A stretch of 64,000 bases of DNA from Anaerolineaceae bacterium (GCA_009772985.1 WOUS01000003.1:124001-188000), one strand, 5' to 3'; positions 1 to 8,408 are shown, counted from the stretch's first letter. Numbers and translations: made by a program. Notes: generated by a model not told the origin, from the letters alone.

Positions 1-1
1 C

Positions 2-754
2 GAGTTCGAGCAAAAACTATCGGCGAAACTCGACCTGCCGTTTTATCCGGTGGCCTCGCAGGTTTACCCGCGCAAACAGGATTACGAAATCGTCTCGGCG
101 CTGGCCGGACTGGGCGCCTCGCTCTACAAATTCGCCTTCGACCTGCGCCTGCTCCAGTCGCCGCCGCTGGGTGAACTGGGCGAACCGTTCGGCGAGAAGC
201 AGGTCGGATCGTCGGCCATGCCGTTCAAGCGGAATCCAATCCGCGCCGAGAAGATCAACTCGCTGGCGCGTTATCTCGCCGCCCTGCCGCGCATCGCCTG
301 GGACAACGCCGCCCACTCCCTGCTCGAACGCACCCTGGACGACTCGGCCAACCGGCGCATTTTCCTGCCCGAGGCCTGTCTCGCCGCGGACGAACTCCTG
401 CGCACCGCCAACAGCCTGCTCAAAGGCCTGCGCGTGGACGAGGCCGCCATGTCCCGCAATCTGACCGTTTACGGGCCGTTCGCGGCGACCGAGCGCGTGC
501 TGATGGCGCTGGTCAAGGCCGGCGCGGACCGGCAGGAGATGCACGAGCGCCTGCGCGGCCACGCCATGAAAGCCTGGGAGGCAATCCGCACGGGCGGGGA
601 GAATCCGCTCGCCTCCCTGCTGTGCCAGGATGCAATCCTGACAGAATACCTTTCCGAGGAAGACATCCGCCGCCTGATGGACGCCCGCTCCCACGTGGGC
701 GACGCGCCGCAGCGGGCGCGCGAGATGGCGAAATTAATCAACGAAACACTATAA
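2..754 (+). CDS. purB: Adenylosuccinate lyase, C-terminal part (5' end outside window)
   Basis: The reading frame is open from base 2, so the N-terminus lies upstream of the window. It carries the fumarase/aspartase superfamily signature GSSAMPFKRNP (near bases 206-238), which in this family forms the mobile loop with the catalytic serine. The C-terminal helical region follows, ending in a short tail, which fits PurB rather than argininosuccinate lyase or fumarase. PurB cleaves SAICAR to AICAR and adenylosuccinate to AMP in purine synthesis. It is a cytosolic homotetramer. The stop codon TAA is at 752-754. About 33 bases separate it from the next gene. Without the N-terminus, the split between PurB and close relatives rests on the signature and length of the tail; I consider PurB very likely. 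Confidence 0.88.
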   Translation, partial: EFEQKLSAKLDLPFYPVASQVYPRKQDYEIVSALAGLGASLYKFAFDLRLLQSPPLGELGEPFGEKQVGSSAMPFKRNPIRAEKINSLARYLAALPRIAWDNAAHSLLERTLDDSANRRIFLPEACLAADELLRTANSLLKGLRVDEAAMSRNLTVYGPFAATERVLMALVKAGADRQEMHERLRGHAMKAWEAIRTGGENPLASLLCQDAILTEYLSEEDIRRLMDARSHVGDAPQRAREMAKLINETL

Positions 755-786
755 GTGTAGTAGCGCAATTGCTCAAAGGAATAGAC

Positions 787-1338
787 ATGCCTAATCACGA
801 ATTTGATCATCGCTCCAAGGAAGAATTTTCACATGGTAAAGCCGGATCTATCCTAAAGTTATTGCCCACTTTGCTCATCTACTTATCACTTCCCCTGATT
901 GTCGTCAGTATGGTTGTGAGTATAGTTTTATTAGTCATTGGAGAGGCTTCGTTTTCTGAGCTGTGGCCGGATGTTATAGCTTTGGTATTTTCGCTCATCT
1001 TCATTCTGATAATTCCTTTCCATATCATAAACCAGTATAATTCAATCCAAGTCTATGAAAATGGCTTGCGCATTCAGGTTTTTGCGCTTCGATATTTCTG
1101 GATATTTATTCCTTGGAATGATGTTCTCGACGTCAGGCTCTCGCCTATTCGTGATCGATGGAAACAACCTGTTTGGCTATTGAAAGTCAGGAAGTTGACC
1201 TATTGGCATAATCTTTTGAGCATGTATTACAGAACAGGTGTAGAACCTGGAATAGTGATTACATCCGATATGATCAACCGCGAAAGATTGCTTAAAATCG
1301 TTACAGACAAACGCGCAAACAAAGTAGGGGCGACGTGA
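787..1338 (+). CDS. Small two-TM membrane protein with PH-like C-terminus
   Basis: A 183-residue protein. The ATG at 787 is chosen because it follows AAAGGA at 774-779; the frame is open further upstream but overlaps purB. Two hydrophobic helices are visible at about residues 27-51 and 62-81, followed by a soluble segment with the pattern IQVYENGLRI and a later PWNDV, which resembles the bacterial PH-like (bPH/YdbS-type) domains. I do not know a function. The gene is visibly AT-richer than purB and the next genes, so it may be a recent acquisition. Its last residues (KVGAT) and stop codon are encoded inside a palindromic repeat at 1324-1350. Confidence 0.7.
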   Translation: MPNHEFDHRSKEEFSHGKAGSILKLLPTLLIYLSLPLIVVSMVVSIVLLVIGEASFSELWPDVIALVFSLIFILIIPFHIINQYNSIQVYENGLRIQVFALRYFWIFIPWNDVLDVRLSPIRDRWKQPVWLLKVRKLTYWHNLLSMYYRTGVEPGIVITSDMINRERLLKIVTDKRANKVGAT

Positions 1339-1350
1339 CGTCGCCCCTAC
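1324..1350. repeat. Palindromic repeat overlapping a stop codon (GTAGGGGCGA family)
   Basis: Perfect inverted repeat with arms GTAGGGGCGACG and CGTCGCCCCTAC. It supplies the last codons and the TGA stop of the preceding gene. The same arms recur at 19732-19782 inside the HMG-CoA reductase gene, and a related element is at 9133-9159. Confidence 0.85.
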
Positions 1351-1364
1351 GGATTGGTTTTTCC

Positions 1365-1388
1365 ACGCCCCGCACCGGGGCGTTTTTC
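1365..1388 (+). terminator. Rho-independent terminator
   Basis: Hairpin ACGCCCCG-CAC-CGGGGCGT followed by TTTT. It ends the plus-strand unit that begins with purB and lies just before the convergent oxidoreductase gene. Confidence 0.8.
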
Positions 1389-1394
1389 TTAATC

Positions 1395-2729
1395 TCAAAA
1401 CCCCATCGCCGTGAACATCTCATCGTTGGTGGCAAACTTGAATTCCTCCACGCCCAACTTCTGCGCCTCGGCCTGCTCAGCCTGTACCAGTTTTTCGAGA
1501 TGCAATTTATCCACCACGCGCTGGTGGGTTTCGATCAGACGCTGCTCGAACTTGTCCACCACGTTGTCCAGGTCAGGCATCGGCGGCCGGGACTGGAGGT
1601 ATTGCAGGACCGCATCGGCGGCCATCTCGCCGTCCCGGCGGGCGTAGCCCACCAGCCCGGTGCTGGCCTGGCGCGCCCACCCGGCCAGGAAGACGCGCTC
1701 GATGGACTGGTTGGTATCCGGGTTGAAGGCTTCGAAGGAGAGTCCGCCCACGGGGAAGCGCGGCTCCTTGACCGTCATGTACGAGTCGTTGTAGACCGGG
1801 ATGCAGAAATCCCTGTCCACCGTGTCGCCGATGGCGAAGACAATCGTGTCCGCCGCGATGACGCGCGTGGTGCCGGCGCCGCGCGCCTTCACAACGCCGT
1901 CCGAAGCCGCCAGGATGTTCTCCTCCACCTTCAGACCGCTGACGCCGTTCATCCAGTCGCCCATCACGCGGGCGGGCGAGGCCAGGAACTCGAAGCGGAA
2001 GCGCGTCTCCGAGACGGGCGGGGATGCTTTCGGCAGGGCATCGGTGAAAGCGAGGCGGGCAGGTTCCGGGTCCTGACCGGCGGCCCGCATCAGCGGGGCG
2101 ACGCGGCCGAATTCCGCCTCCAGCGCGGCCAGGTCCAGGTTCGCCGCGATGGTCTCCATCTCCTTCTTCGTGAATTTGACTTCCGCCGGGCCGCGCCGCA
2201 CGACCGCGATGACCTCGTCCACTTTGCGGTCACGGATGAGGTAGTGGGCGATGTCCATCATCACGTTGCCCGCGCCGACCACCGCCACGCGTTTGCCGAG
2301 CAGGTATTTCTTGCCGCCAAAGGGCGGGAGGAGATTGTAGTGGTACACAAGATTTTTGGCATGGTACACGCCGGGCAGGTTTTCGCCGGGCATGCGCAGC
2401 CACTTCGTGCCTTGCGCGCCGGTGGTGATGAGCACGGCCTGGAAACCGGACTCGAGGATATCGTCCAGCACGATGCTGCCGCCGCAGCAGACGGTCACGT
2501 TGCCGAAGTAATCGAGCCGCGGATTGGCGAGGATCTGCTTGAACTGGGCGCGCAGTCCCGTTTTCATTTTGAGTTTGTCGGGATAGATGCCATACTCGGC
2601 CAGGCCGCCGGGCTTGACGTCGCGGTTGAACAGCGTCACGCGCGCCCCGCCCTCGGCCAGTTTGCGCGCCGCGTAGAGTCCGGCCGGGCCGGCTCCCACG
2701 ACGGCCACCATGTATTTGCTGTCATCCAT
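1395..2729 (-). CDS. FAD/NAD(P)-dependent oxidoreductase, adrenodoxin-reductase / glutamate-synthase small-subunit like
   Basis: 444 residues. An N-terminal Rossmann motif GAGPAGLYAARKL (about residues 12-24) binds FAD, and a second motif GAGNVMMDIA near the middle binds NAD(P)H. The segment between them (PGGLAEYGI, then ITTGAQGTKWLRMPGE) is typical of the ferredoxin-NADP reductase / glutamate-synthase beta group. A final short ATG-motif GYARRDGEMAADAV closes the FAD site. No N-terminal iron-sulfur domain is present, so the electron partner is unknown. The start at 2729 is chosen because GGAG lies ten bases upstream; an upstream ATG at 2777 has no ribosome site. Single gene, convergent to the preceding unit. 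I am confident of the fold, not of the substrate. Confidence 0.8.
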   Translation of the reverse strand: MDDSKYMVAVVGAGPAGLYAARKLAEGGARVTLFNRDVKPGGLAEYGIYPDKLKMKTGLRAQFKQILANPRLDYFGNVTVCCGGSIVLDDILESGFQAVLITTGAQGTKWLRMPGENLPGVYHAKNLVYHYNLLPPFGGKKYLLGKRVAVVGAGNVMMDIAHYLIRDRKVDEVIAVVRRGPAEVKFTKKEMETIAANLDLAALEAEFGRVAPLMRAAGQDPEPARLAFTDALPKASPPVSETRFRFEFLASPARVMGDWMNGVSGLKVEENILAASDGVVKARGAGTTRVIAADTIVFAIGDTVDRDFCIPVYNDSYMTVKEPRFPVGGLSFEAFNPDTNQSIERVFLAGWARQASTGLVGYARRDGEMAADAVLQYLQSRPPMPDLDNVVDKFEQRLIETHQRVVDKLHLEKLVQAEQAEAQKLGVEEFKFATNDEMFTAMGF

Positions 2730-2792
2730 GAGCGTTTTGCTCCTTTTTTGTGTTACGGGAGAATTGCCTTGCTGCATTCATAAAATAAAGGG

Positions 2793-2906
2793 GTGTCGTT
2801 GCGAGGAGGGTCGAGTAGGACGAAGTCCGTATCGAGACCCGACGAAGCAATCCCCTCGCCGTCCGGGAGACTGCTTCGGCGGGAGCCCACCGCCTCGCAG
2901 CGACAC
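2793..2906. repeat. MITE-like palindromic element with nested second repeat
   Basis: Ends are imperfect terminal inverted repeats GTGTCGTTGCGAGG and CCTCGCAGCGACAC; an inner pair GAAGCAATC / GACTGCTTC is also inverted. A second element, GGGTCGAG...TATCGAGACCC, lies inside it at 2808-2840. A second copy without the nested insert is at 7185-7276. No open frame of note. Confidence 0.85.
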
Positions 2907-2991
2907 AAAAGATGATGCTTGCAACAGAATACGGCAGAATTATAGCCGCCTCATGTAGGCCGGGCAAGGAGAAACAGCAAGGTCAAAACCA

Positions 2992-3074
2992 GCCACGAAT
3001 TTCACGAATAAGCACGAATTTTTCTCTCCTTTTCGAGAAATTCGTGTCACATCGTACCCGAAGGGTATTCGTGG
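2992..3074. repeat. CACGAATT short-repeat cluster in intergenic DNA
   Basis: The 460-base gap 2730-3189 holds the element at 2793-2906 and this cluster: CCACGAAT, CACGAATA, CACGAATT, then the inverted AAATTCGTG and ATTCGTGGC. Such low-complexity heptamer-like arrays are common between genes of large environmental genomes. I see no gene in this gap. Confidence 0.6.
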
Positions 3075-3157
3075 CAGAGAAATTCTCTATCAAATCGCAA
3101 CAGGGAAACGCCAAAAACTCGGCCATCAAACGAAGCATCCATTTTCAAACTCTATGC

Positions 3158-3163
3158 TATAGT
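3158..3163 (+). promoter_or_regulatory. Likely -10 box (TATAGT) of the 3190 gene
   Basis: TATAGT 26 bases before the ATG at 3190, leaving a short leader with the strong ribosome site AGGAGG. No clear -35 hexamer. Confidence 0.45.
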
Positions 3164-3189
3164 TAAGTATCCGATTCAGGAGGAACGCC

Positions 3190-4104
3190 ATGGTACTTCC
3201 AAAATCCAACGAAACGCCGCAGGAAGAGCCGCAGGGAAAGCCGAAGGGGCCTTCCACCACAAGGGCTGTGCATGTGATGCCCGCCCGGCAGCCCGCCACA
3301 TTGTCCCTGAAGGGGAAACCCGCAGCCGCCGCGGGGACCGACCAGCCGGCCGCGCCCCCAGCTGAGAAAGCCGCGCCTCCGGCCAACGGGAAACCATCCC
3401 GCTCCGGCAAGGGCATCAACCCCGGCAAAAAACTCTCCTCCATCGAAATAGCCGCCCGGAACGCGCCGCGCCTGAAGATCCCGTGGAAATACCGCCTGCG
3501 CCCCGATTTCGGGCTGGCGCGCCGCGCCGCCTGGGACGTTTCGGCCATCGCCTCGCTGCTGGTCAACGCCGTCCTCCTGACCGTTGTCATTATCCTGGCG
3601 TTCCAGGTAAAGACCCTGAAAGGCACTGTCAACGGCCTGCTCGGCGGCCTGTACGACAACTTCGTCCGCATGGACAACTCGGTCATCTCCACCACCATCA
3701 ATGTGCCGGAACTGTCCATCCCGCTCAACTTCACGTTGCCGGTGGTGCAGGAGGAGACCTACGTCACCCTGACCCGCGACGTGACCATCCGCAACGCCAT
3801 CGTCGGTGTATTGAGCCAGCCCACCACCGTCGTCCTGCCGCGCGGCACATCCCTGCCGGTTTCCCTCAACATGAACGTACAGGTGAATACGACCGTAGTG
3901 GTAAAAGACGTGAAGGTGCCTGTCACCATCCAACTCGCCACGGCCAACTCCCCCGACCCGAACGTGGCCAACCTGCACGGCGCGTTCATCGGCCTGCAGA
4001 ACACGGTCGGACCGTTCTACTGCCTCCTCGATCCCGGAGCAAAGGACTACACCGGGGCATTCATCTGCCTTCAGGGAACCTACGTTCCCAAGCCAACCCG
4101 ATGA
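3190..4104 (+). CDS. Membrane-anchored protein with disordered N-terminus, unknown function
   Basis: 304 residues, preceded by AGGAGG. Residues 1-80 are rich in proline, alanine, lysine and glycine and look disordered. A basic stretch (residues 90-113) leads into one transmembrane helix at about 117-139. The remaining 165 residues are outside the membrane and beta-rich, with repeated valine/threonine patterns (for example NVPELSIPLNF, VTIRNAIVGV). The topology suggests a cytoplasmic tail and an extracellular domain. The stop overlaps the ATG of the M16 peptidase (ATGA at 4101-4104), so the three genes are probably translated together. I recognise no domain; a role in presenting or anchoring the peptidase pair is only a guess. 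Confidence 0.65.
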   Translation: MVLPKSNETPQEEPQGKPKGPSTTRAVHVMPARQPATLSLKGKPAAAAGTDQPAAPPAEKAAPPANGKPSRSGKGINPGKKLSSIEIAARNAPRLKIPWKYRLRPDFGLARRAAWDVSAIASLLVNAVLLTVVIILAFQVKTLKGTVNGLLGGLYDNFVRMDNSVISTTINVPELSIPLNFTLPVVQEETYVTLTRDVTIRNAIVGVLSQPTTVVLPRGTSLPVSLNMNVQVNTTVVVKDVKVPVTIQLATANSPDPNVANLHGAFIGLQNTVGPFYCLLDPGAKDYTGAFICLQGTYVPKPTR

Positions 4105-5390
4105 CCAAACCCTACAGCCAGCACACCCTCCCGAACGGACTGAACGTCCTCCTGAAGGAGATTCACACGGCGCCCATCGTCAGCACGTGGATGTGGTACC
4201 GCGTCGGCTCGCGAGACGAAACGCCGGGCCGCACCGGCGTCTCGCACTGGACCGAGCACATGCAATTCAAAGGCACGCCGCAGTTCCCCGCCAGCATCCT
4301 CGACAAGATCATCGCCCGCGAAGGCGGCGCGTGGAACGCCTTCACCTATCTCGACTGGACGACCTACTTCGAGACCCTGCCCGCCGACAAGTTCGACCTC
4401 GGCCTGCGCATCGAGGCTGACCGGATGACGAACAGCACCTTCGACCCGAAGGAAGTGGAATCCGAGCGCACCGTCATCATCTCCGAGCGCGAGGGCAGCG
4501 AGAACGAGCCGATGTTCAAACTCAGCGAGGCGGTGCACATGGCCGCCTTCCGCGTCCACGCCTACCACCACGAGGTGATCGGCGACCTGGCCGACCTGCG
4601 GACGATCACCCGCGACGACCTCCACCGCCACTACCGCGCGTACTACGTCCCGAACAATGCCGTGCTGGCCGTTGCCGGCGATTTCGAGACCGGCGCCATG
4701 CTGGAGCGCATCCGCGCACTCTATGAACCCATCCCGGCGGGAGCGGTCCCGCCGCGGCTGGAGCGGCCCGAACCGCCCGCCAGCGGCGAACACCGGCTCA
4801 CGGTCGAGGGGCCGGGCGAGACCACGTTCATCGAGATCGGCTACCGGGTCCCGGCGGGGAGCGAGGCGGACTTCCTGACCCTGACCGTGCTCGACAGCCT
4901 GCTGGCCGGTCCCAACAGCCTGAACATGTTCGGCGGCGGGGGCATCTCGAACCGCACCTCGCGCCTGTACCGCGCCCTGGTCGAGAAGGAACTGGCCGTC
5001 AGCGTCCACGGCGGGCTGACCGCCACGATTGACCCGTACCTGTACCTGCTGACCATCATCGTCCACCCGCAGCGCAAGCCGGAGGAGGCGCTGGCCGCCT
5101 TCGACGCCGAGATCGAGCGCATCCAGAATGAGCGCATCGGCGAAGCGGAGATCGCCCGCGCCATCAAGCAGGCGCGCGCCAACTTTGCCTACGGCACCGA
5201 GAGCATCACCAACCAGGCCTTCTGGCTCGGCCACGCCGAAATGTTCGCCGACTACGGCTGGTTCCTGACCTATCTCGACCGGCTGGCAAAGGTCACGCCC
5301 GCCAAGGTCCAGAAAGCCGCGCAGGTCTATCTCCGCCCGCAGAACCGCGTGGTCGGCACGTACCTGCCGACCGGGGGAGCGCCCAAATGA
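4101..5390 (+). CDS. M16B zinc peptidase, catalytic subunit
   Basis: 429 residues. It carries the inverted zinc motif HxxEH as HWTEH in the phrase GVSHWTEHMQFKGT, with the downstream glutamate in EVESERTVIISERE, the three metal ligands and general base of M16 peptidases (pitrilysin / mitochondrial processing peptidase family). The second half holds the usual non-catalytic M16 domain. The longer open frame upstream is a shadow of the preceding gene; the ATG at 4101 overlaps that gene's TGA. It overlaps the next gene by four bases too. Together with the downstream paralogue it should form the heterodimeric clam-shell of the M16B type, cutting short unfolded peptides. No signal peptide, so it is predicted to be cytosolic. 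Confidence 0.9.
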   Translation: MTKPYSQHTLPNGLNVLLKEIHTAPIVSTWMWYRVGSRDETPGRTGVSHWTEHMQFKGTPQFPASILDKIIAREGGAWNAFTYLDWTTYFETLPADKFDLGLRIEADRMTNSTFDPKEVESERTVIISEREGSENEPMFKLSEAVHMAAFRVHAYHHEVIGDLADLRTITRDDLHRHYRAYYVPNNAVLAVAGDFETGAMLERIRALYEPIPAGAVPPRLERPEPPASGEHRLTVEGPGETTFIEIGYRVPAGSEADFLTLTVLDSLLAGPNSLNMFGGGGISNRTSRLYRALVEKELAVSVHGGLTATIDPYLYLLTIIVHPQRKPEEALAAFDAEIERIQNERIGEAEIARAIKQARANFAYGTESITNQAFWLGHAEMFADYGWFLTYLDRLAKVTPAKVQKAAQVYLRPQNRVVGTYLPTGGAPK

Positions 5391-6685
5391 GCACACGCCG
5401 CGCCCCGCACTCCGCACCCGCAAACCGCCACTCGCTCCCCGGCCCCGACGATATCACCCGCCTCGTCCTGCCGAATGGGATCACCGTCCTCTGCCGGGTA
5501 AATTTCAACAGCCCGTCCATCTTCGTCAGCGGGTACCTCCAGGCTGGCGGGCTGTGCGATCCGGATGAGAAACTCGGCCTGGCCGACTTCACCGCCTCGG
5601 CGCTGATGCGCGGCACTGAAAAGCACGACACCCAGCAGATTTTCGATGCCCTCGAATCCTGCGGCGCGAGCCTGTCCTTCGGCGCGGGCGCGCACACCAC
5701 CGGCTTCGGCGCACACTCGCTGGCCGAAGACCTGCCGCTCCTGCTCGACCTGCTGGCCGAGACCCTGCTCCAGCCTTCCTTCCCGGACGAACAGGTGGAG
5801 AAACTGCGCGCCCAACTGCTGACCGGTCTGGCCCTGCGCGCCCAGGACACCGCCGACATGGCCTCCCTGACCTTCGACCAGATCCTGTTCGCCGGCCACC
5901 CCTACGCCCGTCCCGACGACGGCTGGCCGGAGACGATCCAGGCCGTCACGCGCGCCGATCTGGCAGACTTCCGCGCGCGGCACTATGGTCCGCGCGGCAT
6001 GGTCATCGCCATCGTCGGCGCGGTGGAGCCGAAGGCCGCGGTCGGGCAGGTGGAACGCGTGCTGGGCGGCTGGCGCAACCCGTCCCAGCCGGAGCCGCCC
6101 GCGCTGCCGCCACTGGCCCCGCTCAAGAAGACTATTACCCGCAAGGTGACCATCGCGGGCAAATCCCAGTCCGACCTCGTGGTCGGGACCTCGGGGCCGG
6201 CCCGCTGCGACCCCGGCTTCCTCGCCGCCTCGCTGGGCAACTCCATCCTCGGCCAGTTCGGGTTGATGGGGCGCATCGGCGAAGTGGTACGCGAAAAAAC
6301 CGGGCTGGCCTACTCGGCCTACTCCACGCTGAACTCCGGCATCGGTCCCGGCTCGTGGGAGGTCAGCGCGGGCGTCAACCCGCGCAACGTGGGCAAGGCG
6401 GAAAAACTCATCCGCCGGGAGATCGAACGCTTCGTCGAGAAGGGCGTCACGGAGGAGGAACTGGCCGACAGCCAGGCCAACTTCATTGGACGCCTGCCGC
6501 TCTCGCTGGAATCCAACGCCGGGGTCGCCGGCGCCCTCCTGCACATCGAACGCTTCGGCCTCGGCCTCGACTACTACCGCCGCTACCCGGACCTGATCCG
6601 CGCCGTCACGCCCGCGCAGGTACTGGAGACTGCCCGCCGCCACTTCCGCCCGGAGGCGCTGGCGGTGGCAGTGGCCGGGCCGTAA
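5387..6685 (+). CDS. M16B peptidase-like, non-catalytic partner subunit
   Basis: 432 residues, same fold as the upstream gene (LPNGITVLCRVN start of domain). At the place of HxxEH it reads LADFTASALMRGT, so the zinc ligands are missing. It keeps the REKTGLAYSAYS segment, which in M16B heterodimers supplies the conserved arginine-tyrosine pair that holds the substrate. This is the known active/inactive pairing of two-subunit M16B enzymes. ATG overlaps the upstream TGA (ATGA at 5387-5390), implying fixed stoichiometry. The first 20 residues are a low-complexity leader that may be shorter in the real protein. Confidence 0.88.
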   Translation: MSTRRAPHSAPANRHSLPGPDDITRLVLPNGITVLCRVNFNSPSIFVSGYLQAGGLCDPDEKLGLADFTASALMRGTEKHDTQQIFDALESCGASLSFGAGAHTTGFGAHSLAEDLPLLLDLLAETLLQPSFPDEQVEKLRAQLLTGLALRAQDTADMASLTFDQILFAGHPYARPDDGWPETIQAVTRADLADFRARHYGPRGMVIAIVGAVEPKAAVGQVERVLGGWRNPSQPEPPALPPLAPLKKTITRKVTIAGKSQSDLVVGTSGPARCDPGFLAASLGNSILGQFGLMGRIGEVVREKTGLAYSAYSTLNSGIGPGSWEVSAGVNPRNVGKAEKLIRREIERFVEKGVTEEELADSQANFIGRLPLSLESNAGVAGALLHIERFGLGLDYYRRYPDLIRAVTPAQVLETARRHFRPEALAVAVAGP

Positions 6686-6701
6686 ATATTTATCCTGACA
6701 T

Positions 6702-6752
6702 TGGAGTGCAGACTTCAGTCTGCATGATTCTGCGGACTAAAGTCCGCGCTCC
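6702..6752. repeat. Double-hairpin palindromic repeat
   Basis: Two adjacent hairpins, GCAGACT-TC-AGTCTGC and GCGGACT-AA-AGTCCGC, enclosed by TGGAG and CTCCA. It begins 17 bases after the stop of the M16 partner gene and may also act as a transcript end. It fills most of the 99-base gap to acpS. Confidence 0.8.
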
Positions 6753-6784
6753 ATTATTTTTTCGGAGAGATTCTAAAGGTATCC

Positions 6785-7171
6785 ATGATTTTGAAAACCG
6801 GCATTGACCTGATCGAGATCGAACGCATCCGCTCCGCGCTGGAACGCCACGGCGAACGCTTCCTGAAACGCGTCTTCACCCCGGCGGAAATTGCCGAATG
6901 CCGCGGCCGCGCCGATTCGCTCTCGGTCCGCTTTGCGGCGAAAGAAGCCGCCACCAAAGCCCTCGGCACCGGCATCGGTCCGGTCGGCTGGCTGGATGTG
7001 GAGACCCTGCACCGTCCCAGCGGGGAACCGTACCTCGTCCTGCATGGGCGGGCGGAAAAGATCGCGCAGCGCCTCAGCCTGACGACCTGGGCGGTCAGTT
7101 TGAGTCACAGCAAGGAATTCGGCGTGGCGGTCGTGGTGGCAAGCGGAGATTGCTCTGAGTCAAGCAGATAA
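6785..7171 (+). CDS. acpS: Holo-[acyl-carrier-protein] synthase
   Basis: 128 residues, the usual AcpS length. N-terminal GIDLIEIERI contains the magnesium-binding aspartate (residue 8), and RFAAKEAATKALG holds the second metal ligand glutamate and the CoA-binding lysine. AcpS moves 4'-phosphopantetheine from CoA to the serine of acyl carrier protein and so activates fatty acid synthesis. It works in the cytosol as a trimer. AAAGG precedes the ATG. It stands alone between two palindromic repeats; the tail after VVVASGD is short and variable. Confidence 0.93.
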   Translation: MILKTGIDLIEIERIRSALERHGERFLKRVFTPAEIAECRGRADSLSVRFAAKEAATKALGTGIGPVGWLDVETLHRPSGEPYLVLHGRAEKIAQRLSLTTWAVSLSHSKEFGVAVVVASGDCSESSR

Positions 7172-7184
7172 ACAATACCCTTTT

Positions 7185-7276
7185 GTGTCTTTGCGAGCCG
7201 CGTTCTTCGCGGCGAAGCAATCCTCCAACCGGCCGGGAGACTGCTTCGGCGGAAGAACACCGCCTCGCAGCGACAC
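7185..7276. repeat. MITE-like palindromic element, second copy
   Basis: Same ends as 2793-2906 (GTGTCTTTGCGAG ... CTCGCAGCGACAC) and the same inner GAAGCAATC / GACTGCTTC pair, but without the nested insert. It starts 14 bases after the acpS stop. Confidence 0.85.
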
Positions 7277-7293
7277 ACAAAGGACAATAACAA

Positions 7294-7358
7294 AGTCTCC
7301 ACGGCCCTCGCGTGGAGACTTTTGATCCAGGCAGTTCTCCCCCAAGGCGTCAAGGGGG
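7294..7358. terminator. Hairpins between convergent genes
   Basis: GTCTCCACG...CGTGGAGAC followed by TTTT (7294-7323) is a good plus-strand terminator for acpS. A weaker stem CCCCC/GGGGG at 7339-7358 abuts the stop of the minus-strand gene. Confidence 0.6.
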
Positions 7359-7359
7359 C

Positions 7360-7602
7360 TTAGTTTTTGTCGTCTTCGCCGATCCACAAGTGACCGGGCA
7401 GGATGGCGCGGTTCGAGCGGACGGCGACCTTTCCGCCGCGCCCCAGGACCTGCTCGGGGTGGCCCCCAAGCATGGCCGGGTGGACCAGGCACAGGTCCGG
7501 GATGCGGCCGTATTTCCGGCGGTAGTAATCGGCAGCGCGCTCGACCTTGTCCTTCAGGGCGGTGCGCGGGTCGTTGTCGAACCACAGCATACCCACGTTC
7601 AT
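7360..7602 (-). CDS. Small conserved-looking protein, unknown function
   Basis: 80 residues, start at 7602 chosen because AAAGGAG lies six bases upstream. The sequence begins MNVGMLWFDNDP, then a basic helix with YYRRKYGRIPD and LCLVHPAMLGG. No cysteine cluster, signal or membrane segment. The ATG overlaps the stop of the upstream ATPase (ATGA), so the two form one unit and are likely to work together. I do not recognise the family, but the compact, well-formed sequence with a strong ribosome site argues that it is real. Confidence 0.65.
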   Translation of the reverse strand: MNVGMLWFDNDPRTALKDKVERAADYYRRKYGRIPDLCLVHPAMLGGHPEQVLGRGGKVAVRSNRAILPGHLWIGEDDKN

Positions 7603-8408
7603 GTGATGCTCCTTTCCTCGCCGGGCGAGGGAATCCAAAATTTGAGCCAGCCGTCGGGCTTGTGCAGGCTGAACTGGACGCCGGGGAACAACCCTTGCAG
7701 GTCGGCGGCGGTGTCGCCGGTCAGCGCGTCGGCCAGGTTGGGCTGGCGGATGTACCCGAATATGAAGAGGCCAAACAGTTCAGTCCAGGTGGTGAAGCGC
7801 GGCAGCCGCCCGGCGTTGAAGGTGGCAACCGGCCAGATGCGGTGCTCGGGGCCGTAGGTCAGCAGCCAGCGCAGGTCCTGGCGGGCCACGCTGTCAGACA
7901 GGGCGAGCGCGTCCAGCCCGTCCACGAGCAGGAGCACCGCCGTCCGCCCGTCGTTGTGCGGATGCCCGCCCCAGGCCGCCAGCCGGCTCAGGTACCTCGC
8001 CGCCGAACTGTGCGCCGCGGGCCAGACGCCCATGCTGCCGGGCAGCGCCTCAATCTCCGTCCACTCGTCCGGCGCGTGCGTGATGACGCCGAACTGGACC
8101 TCGCCGGGATCAGGCATCAGGTCCGAGGAGCGCGCCAGCGTCTGGAGGAAGGCGGTCTTGCCGCAGCCCTTGTCGCCCGTCACCAGTACCGGACCCGGAG
8201 CCGGGTCGTACAGGTTGAGCAGGAGCGGCAGCCCGTCGGCGGCGACGCCCAGCAGGAGCGAATCGGCCGGCAGCGGACCGGCATCCTGCACCGTCTGCCC
8301 GAAGCCGGGCGCGGGCGGCGCGGGGACATCGCGCGTCCGCTGGCCGATTTCGGCTTCCAGTTCGCGAAAGGCTTGCAGGGCTATCGTGAATTGATCGGAA
8401 ATGGTCAT
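7599..8408 (-). CDS. P-loop ATPase of unknown role
   Basis: 269 residues. Walker A GDKGCGKT at residues 78-85, Walker B TAVLLLVDGLDAL about 75 residues later. The arrangement (domain preceded by a segment giving VAADGLPLLLNLYDP, then VLVTGDKGCGKT) resembles the FtsK/HerA-type or conjugation-type ATPases that load a target through an acidic partner, but no full FtsK motif set is visible. No membrane helix. The C-terminal part (FTTWTELFGLFIFGYIRQP) may contact the downstream 80-residue protein, with which it is translationally coupled. Substrate unknown. Confidence 0.65.
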   Translation of the reverse strand: MTISDQFTIALQAFRELEAEIGQRTRDVPAPPAPGFGQTVQDAGPLPADSLLLGVAADGLPLLLNLYDPAPGPVLVTGDKGCGKTAFLQTLARSSDLMPDPGEVQFGVITHAPDEWTEIEALPGSMGVWPAAHSSAARYLSRLAAWGGHPHNDGRTAVLLLVDGLDALALSDSVARQDLRWLLTYGPEHRIWPVATFNAGRLPRFTTWTELFGLFIFGYIRQPNLADALTGDTAADLQGLFPGVQFSLHKPDGWLKFWIPSPGEERSIT

